Source: Gentiana macrophylla (taxonomy: Eukaryota; Streptophyta; Magnoliopsida; Gentianales; Gentianaceae). Taken from it: 64,000 nucleotides of DNA. The stretch lies in contig CM047805.1 of assembly GCA_026214975.1 (NCBI GenBank), forward strand, positions 108,867,845 through 108,931,844. Reading direction: 5' to 3'. Made by a program: the position numbers and the translations under genes. Positions within the stretch are counted from its first letter, which is position 1. Each line of letters begins with the position of its first letter. Below, piece by piece: positions 58,746 through 64,000 of the stretch. Under the pieces are notes generated by a model. That model saw nothing but the letters and a program-made list of their open reading frames with translations, had not been told where the DNA came from and did not search any database.

Positions 58746-59801
58746 CCAGATTTTCTCTCCTTTTTTTTTTAGAGAATACTAACATACCCGAACTCATTAC
58801 CAAAAACGACTATCTTGCAAGCGTAATGAGGTGAGGTCGAATATATTAATACCTATCCAACTTTTCCAACCTCAGCATATACCATTCTTTTGCATCGATA
58901 CTTAGCTTTTATGTCATCATCTCCTTTCATAAGTACGTACAAACTCGTGGGATTTTTAGGAAATGTAGACCAAAATAGGCTAAGGGTCGGTCATAATTGG
59001 TTTAATCATAATTGGCTATTTCGAGTGAGGTCTGACCACTCTATTTGGCTGAGGTGGGGACAAAAATTGGAAATTTTATTCAGGTAGGCTATTTGGCTAT
59101 AGCTGATCAAAATTATGCCAAAAATCGTCATCCCTAGTCCGATTCCATATTCATATTTCGTTTTGAAAAGAAAATTATTCTAACATTTCATTATAGATAT
59201 AAGTATATTTGCTAAATTTCAAAAAAAACATTACTTGATAATATTTATGTATAGTTACATATACTTAAAATCTTATGAAAATCTAAAACTGACATATATA
59301 ATATAATTATAATATATCTAATTTACTTTACTAAATTAAAATCTATTCTTACCAATTCATATTATTTTTATTCATATTAATTATATATTATCTACTTAAA
59401 TTTATTCAAGAAAAATTAAACTAAGTATTAAGCAATTAAGTATAAATTTATATGAAAATTTTAATTTTTATTTACTAACCTAACTCTACTCCCCACTTAC
59501 TTAAGTGGCATCGTCCGATGTTCAAAGTGAGTAATAAAAAGTAGGTTCGAAAATAAAATTAAAATTTTAGATAAATGTTATTATTTTAGCGATATTACTT
59601 GCGTGTATTATTATGTTTCTACTAATAGAACCAACATAAAAAAAACATATATATTAAACATCATAAAGACTATTACAAACCTAAAGAAAAATAATTAAAC
59701 AACATATTAATCTACTGACTTAAATAACTACCATCTTAAACAACTCACTGCTAACAACTTCCAACTGATAACTTCCAACTGATTCTAGCAAACTGACAAT
59801 A
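58266..59801. other. Element C non-coding 3' region
   Basis: Very AT-rich. It starts with a GATCGTCCTTGAGCAAAATAAG phrase like that after element D's purine tract. It contains a T-run at about 58709-58745 and a second CTACTCCCCACTTA at 59487. No gene was seen. Confidence 0.6.
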
Positions 59802-60653
59802 TCAAATTGTTGACGAACATCCGGGAGTATCGACCGGAAGTAATCCCAATCGAGAACCACGAGATGGAAAAATCTCGTCCGTATTAAACTCAGGTACTTG
59901 ATTTAGATGAACACAAAGTTGAGATATAAGCCAAGCAAACGGCAGTGGCCTTCCTCTATTACGACTCTCCACCGCAAAATTGATTGCTGTCTTGTACATC
60001 AATATCCCCCAGTCAATATATGCCCCCATAGTGAGTGCATACAACAAAAGCATCTCGTCATCCGTAACCCCCAAAAAGCCACTAGTGGGATAGATTCGTG
60101 AATTAATGAAGTGTTTCCATGCCCTCAGATGAGGGGGTAAAGCCATAGTGGATGAATCATAGCCATGGTCAAAAAGTGGAAACACGTACTGGAATGCTTC
60201 GGCAGTACGATTGACAACATTATAAGCATTTCCGAGCTCCCATAGAAACTCGAAATGTGGGTTTGGATCAAAGGTACATGGCGGGATTTCAAAATTTTGA
60301 TTAATAATGACTGGAGAAAAGGATATAACGATACCCCTAACAGTGATAAGATGAGACGACGCTACCGTTGTTATGTCAGATAGAGATGCGTAAAAATCTC
60401 GAACAATCAAGATGTTGATTCGACCTCTGGGATGCTTAACTAATTTCTTCCAACCACAACCTCGGATTAGATTTCTACCCCATTGATCTATTTTCTCTGT
60501 GTTTAAACCTTTCTCCAACAGAATAGGAGATTGAACAAAATTCAGACGTCTCGGAAAATTGTTATGAAAACAAGAGGCTTGACTCTCGGGAACCACACTG
60601 TCAGAAGTATGTGGTTCATAGCTATTAATAGAGGGAGATGAGCGATTAGACAT
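59802..60653 (-). CDS. Element C ORF2: putative plant transposon protein (Transposase_32-like)
   Basis: The ATG at 60653 opens 283 codons without interruption. The pattern is ILLEKGLNTEKI, WKKLVKHPRGRINILIVRDF, YASLSD, ITVRGIVISFSPVIINQNFE, then AWKHFINSRIYPTSGFLGVT and AYIDWGILMYKTAINFAVES. It follows the order of the plant retrotransposon-associated PF20167 domain (N-terminal EKGL, 'REFYANL', 'VRGVxVPFS', 'SSLLPT', then a hydrophobic part). The role is unknown. A gag-like function is only a guess. A TATA-like CTATAAAAGG lies about 80 bases upstream, and palindromes lie at 60797-60910. Confidence 0.7.
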   Translation of the reverse strand: MSNRSSPSINSYEPHTSDSVVPESQASCFHNNFPRRLNFVQSPILLEKGLNTEKIDQWGRNLIRGCGWKKLVKHPRGRINILIVRDFYASLSDITTVASSHLITVRGIVISFSPVIINQNFEIPPCTFDPNPHFEFLWELGNAYNVVNRTAEAFQYVFPLFDHGYDSSTMALPPHLRAWKHFINSRIYPTSGFLGVTDDEMLLLYALTMGAYIDWGILMYKTAINFAVESRNRGRPLPFAWLISQLCVHLNQVPEFNTDEIFPSRGSRLGLLPVDTPGCSSTI

Positions 60654-60734
60654 AATTTTATTACAGATAGAGAAGCTTATGCAGATAGAAATAAGAAAGG
60701 AATGAGCAATGGTAAAGCTATCTGCTATTTCCTT

Positions 60735-60744
60735 TTATAGAAAC
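60735..60744 (-). promoter_or_regulatory. TATA-like box upstream of element C ORF2
   Basis: The minus strand reads CTATAAAAGG near 60735-60744, between the palindrome cluster and the ATG at 60653. The order word cluster, TATA, body repeats that seen in the LTR. Confidence 0.45.
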
Positions 60745-60796
60745 TTACCCATCTGCAAAAGTAGAAAAGATCTCCGTTTTGGCGTTTTTTGGACTT

Positions 60797-60910
60797 CCCG
60801 GATCGAACCGGGAAAGGGCCGGATCGATCCGGCCTATCAGCTAAAAATCTATGTCAGGTCGGTATACTCACGCCGGATCGATCCGGGATCAGGTCGGATC
60901 GATCCGGGAA
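60797..60910. repeat. CCGGATCGATCCGG cluster upstream of element C ORF2
   Basis: Two pairs: CCCGGATCGAACCGGG with CCGGATCGATCCGG, and CCGGATCGATCCGG with TCGGATCGATCCGG. These are the same word and pair spacing as in the LTR. Confidence 0.9.
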
Positions 60911-61249
60911 CCACTATTCACGGACAGAGTTGTTTTGGCTTGAAAAATTCCCAGAATATTTTCTAGTTTGATAATTTTTCTTAATAACTTTGGTTTCTTA
61001 TGTTATTTTTGTAGAATGTTGATAACGATAACATTTACTACACGGTGTATAAAATAAAATAAAATAAAATCATACGAAAATAAAAATCAAAACCAGTTGT
61101 TCGAAAATAAATTATTTAAGTGTCAACAATCATAAAGTGTTTCAAATTACTCCTCATCATCACTCATCTCTACATAGCTCGAACCGGCATGGCTTGAGAA
61201 TTAGCAGGATCATGAGTCGATGCATGGAATGGTTCTGGAAAAGGCGTCG

Positions 61250-62658
61250 TCATCCTAACGATCCCATAGAACTCATCCCTGTCGTGATATCAGAAAAAGT
61301 GCTTCCCCATCCTGACGTCGTGTGGGCAAATGATCCAAATCCTCCCCAACTGGATGTTGCTGCCGCCGTGGTACCTGTCGAAAAATCACCTACACCACTA
61401 GTTTGATTTCCAAAAGAATGCGGCATTGGTTGGAAATTTGATTGAGGTGGTATTGGTGGAATAAAGTCGGGCAAGGTATACGGCTCAGATTGGCAATGCG
61501 GAATATCCATTTCGGCGTAGGCAGGGTTTTGAAGTAGATTCATCTGATATATACCGCGCATGCCTTGTCTCAACTCTTCAGACCATTGCCTATTCCTTTC
61601 CGCATAGATAGCCATATTGCCATTGGCACGATAAACATCATAGGATAAGGATTGAAACATGTCATAAGTGATGGTATTTGGAACCTGAGATTGTGTATGA
61701 CTCGATGATGGAGGAACAATGGTGGGTTGAGAAACAGGTGGAATAGGCTGAGGTCGGCGGCGGTTTGGGTTCAAAAAATCTATTTTTCCCGCCGGCTAAG
61801 CTGGCAAACTAGGGCCTATCAATGTTTCATCAACCGTAATTAGATTATCATTAGGTAGCTCAGGAACACCTATTTGCCGACACAGTGAAGAAAAAAAACA
61901 AGGAAAAGGCATATGACTGGCTGGTTTAGCAGTCGTGACAAATTCCTTGGCCCGTTTATACATGACCTTGCCTACATCCACAGGTATACCATTGACCATA
62001 ACCCATGCAATACACAGATCCTCCTTACCAAAAGATGTCAAATAACGAGTAGGGTAAAGAGTCGAACTGATAAACCGCTTAATGGCTCTCATGTCCCTTA
62101 TACACTTTCCATACAAGAATCTATTTTCACGCCATATAGCCGTAGGATCTAACTCGTTCTGGGCTGTTAAGACTATATGGTCAAAATCTGCATGTTCATC
62201 AAGATTCCACACTGTATAATAATCCTCATCTTCTGGTACATCAGGAATACCATATATAGCATTTATAATGTGAGGATTGAACGGCACTGTCCTGGTTCTT
62301 AAGGTTACAGAAGTTAACTCACCATCTTCTGTTGCATTATGAGTTGCTAACAGAGAATAAAACTCAGAATCGAAGGTCGTGTTAACTTCACCTTCTCTTA
62401 AAGCGGCTAAATCCATCCACTGTCTACTTTCAAAAATCGCCTTTACTTCCTCTCCCAAATCCTTGAAATCTAAACCCCTTTCTATCGCAACCAAACATTT
62501 TCCAAACTTATTCTTTACGCATTTTTAGCTGCTCTAGACGCGGTTCTGTCAAAACTAACGGTCAATTCTTCAGGTGTTAATGGCCTTGTCTCTATGACCG
62601 GGATTTGGGTAGGGATATGTGGCTTACGTTTTTTAGCGGCTTTTGATGATTCGGCCAT
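61250..62658 (-). pseudogene. Element C ORF1: plant transposon protein (Transposase_32-like) with C-terminal extension
   Basis: The first true ATG is at 62658 (MAESSKAAKKRKP, nuclear-localisation-like). A one-base shift near 62515 separates the 48-codon start from the main frame, which begins around FGKCLVAIERGLDF. The domain pattern is VNTTFDSEFYSLL, TLRTRTVPFNPHIINAIYGI, IKRFISSTLYPTRYL and DVGKVMYKRAKEF, like ORF2. A TAG at 61796-61798 then precedes a Pro/Gln/Ser-rich tail that ends SSMGSLG. So there is one frameshift and one in-frame stop. ORF1 and ORF2 are paralogous. Confidence 0.7.
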
Positions 62659-63079
62659 TCTACGATAACGACACAATAATTTAAAAACAACAAAACAAAC
62701 AAAACAACAATACACAAATGAGTAATAAAACAGTTGAAAATAAATTAAAAGTTGCATAAAAAACGAAATTAACAAAATACATTACTAATTTGTTACCTTA
62801 TAATGCTAAAAAGGTTGAAGAGTTGGCCGGAAAAGATGAATGTGGCCGGAGTGAAAGTTGAAGATTTTCTTGAATTTTTTTTTTTAAATTTGAATGAAAG
62901 ATTGAAGAGAAGAGAGGAAAATGAGAAGAATATAATGAATGGGGTGGTTTGAGAGTGATTGTTAGTGATGATTTTGAAAAAAATTCGAGTGGGGAAAAGG
63001 GTGGGGGCGGCTGTTGGAAGAAAAAATTTGGAAGAGGAAGAAGAAAGGGAGAACCCGTTCTTTTTAGGTTTTTTTAGGT

Positions 63080-63117
63080 CCCGGATCGATCCGGGGTGAT
63101 GTCGGATCGATCCGACC
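63080..63117. repeat. CCGGATCGATCCGG pair upstream of element C ORF1
   Basis: CCCGGATCGATCCGGGG and GTCGGATCGATCCGAC lie next to each other, about 420 bases upstream of the ORF1 ATG. The flank is a TA run and a T-run (63119-63160). Confidence 0.9.
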
Positions 63118-63119
63118 AA

Positions 63120-63153
<34 letters not shown>

Positions 63154-63362
63154 TTTTTAAAACTTTATAAAACTTTATAAAACTCAATAAAACTTAATAA
63201 AATCTTTATAAAACCTTAATAATACTTCTACTAATTTTAAATAAGACTTTTTATATATATAAAAAAAGTTTATAAAACTTTAAATAATTTCATAAAGATC
63301 CTCTATAAAATTTTCAAAAGTTTATAGAATTTTTTTTTAAAAATAAAATAAAACATCAAAAC

Positions 63363-63746
63363 TTATAGGGGTCCTAATTCCTCTATTTCTAAATCTTCCA
63401 GAGTTCTGATATAACGTTCTATCAATCTAACCTTGAGAAATGAGGCGTTCGAATTTTCTCTTTGACATCCATCGGGATTTTCGGATAACCACCTAATCGT
63501 TCCCTTCTTAACAACATTCAAACACTCATCCTGAGATTTGGTTGTGCTTTCTCCACATTTCCCATTATGCTCACTTTTTCCACATATTCTGCATCGCATT
63601 AAAAACTTTGCCCTTCTCTTTATCAAACTTCTCGATTTTCCATTACATACTTCTTTCAATCTGATCTCTCTCAATAATTGCTTGTTTTTCTCAAGAACTA
63701 AAGCTTCTATTATAAACGCGAAATCTTTATCAAGGCCTAACTTCAA
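63363..63746 (-). CDS. Unrecognised ORF with a Cys/His cluster
   Basis: The frame is open for 127 codons, but no ATG marks its start, so it may be an exon or remnant. It contains the cluster CRICGKSEHNGKC, a zinc-knuckle-like spacing, and a charged C-terminus (RYIRTLEDLEIEEL). The cluster faintly recalls MULE-type transposase ends, but the evidence is too thin for a family. The right flank to 64000 shows no recognisable feature. Confidence 0.3.
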   Translation of the reverse strand: MKLGLDKDFAFIIEALVLEKNKQLLREIRLKEVCNGKSRSLIKRRAKFLMRCRICGKSEHNGKCGESTTKSQDECLNVVKKGTIRWLSENPDGCQRENSNASFLKVRLIERYIRTLEDLEIEELGPL

Positions 63747-64000
63747 AAGCTAAATAAAACTCCTAATCTATCTAAAAGGCATCCAGTTCTTTTTTTATAC
63801 ATCCGGTAAAAGAGCGAAACTAGTTTAAACATATAAAAGTGAAGTAAAGAAAGATAGCACACGGGATTCAAATTTGAATTTTGTTTTTTCTCGCTTTTAG
63901 TTTTATGGAGGATCGATTAGCAACATTACTTCATTTTTCAATGAGATCCCTTCACCTTCCACAAACGACTTCACCACTGTGGGCCATTGGCTATAAATGT

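Larger units (their letters stand above)
58251..64000 (-). mobile_element. Element C interior: non-autonomous gypsy-like element, runs off window
   Basis: It is bounded by the purine tract at 58251-58265. It carries two plant-transposon-protein-type ORFs but no protease, RT or integrase within the window. Its 5' LTR and primer site lie beyond 64000 or are lost. A second purine-tract-like CTACTCCCCACTTA lies at 59487-59500. Confidence 0.55.

Overview
The window is plant nuclear DNA, almost certainly from a flowering plant and probably a eudicot. It is AT-rich and packed with plant-type LTR retrotransposons: Ty3/gypsy of the Tat and chromovirus lineages, Ty1/copia, and non-autonomous gypsy-like elements. 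It also holds a CACTA transposon, a Stowaway-like MITE and one intron-containing plant gene. No rRNA, tRNA or CRISPR was seen. All comparisons were made by eye, so identities and outer edges of relics are approximate. TSD and LTR coordinates were read base by base.

Left third (1-21.7 kb): a three-level nest. A decayed Tat element (its antisense ORF at 1-329, an 80-bp tandem array at 571-1222, integrase pieces at about 2013-2576 and 21401-21720) was split by a second Tat element, A (2580-21395, minus strand, TSD CTTGG). A's own antisense gene was then split by a 6.6-kb non-autonomous element, D (7196-13801, minus strand, TSD CATCC, LTRs about 99% identical). D has no coding capacity, but it carries clusters of a GC-rich near-palindromic word and five covarying hairpins.

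Middle (22-38 kb): a Ty1/copia 3' half (22310-23902). Next is the only clear host gene, an apparently intact UGT85-type glycosyltransferase (24631-26866, minus, two exons). Then comes a chromovirus remnant split by Tat element B (27892-38088, plus, TSD GAAGT). B's gag-pol is broken by frameshifts and C-to-T type stops. Its antisense gene is open across three exons and has its own TATA box.

Right part (38-64 kb): a copia gag-to-integrase relic interrupted by a 2.4-kb chromoviral solo LTR (TSD GTGAC). Next are a MITE, a second solo LTR of the same family interrupted by a 4.5-kb CACTA element (TSD AAA), and a third LTR joined to an integrase fragment. The window ends in a non-autonomous gypsy-like element, C (minus strand, 3' LTR at about 56290-58250, extending past the window end). 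C carries two ORFs of the plant-transposon-protein type.

The most unusual signal crosses families. LTR copies of the same family carry different GC-rich palindromic or near-palindromic word clusters at the same site. In the C and D families the cluster lies just upstream of the LTR TATA box, and the same word recurs inside the element. This looks like an exchangeable cassette and is not explained by standard LTR annotation.
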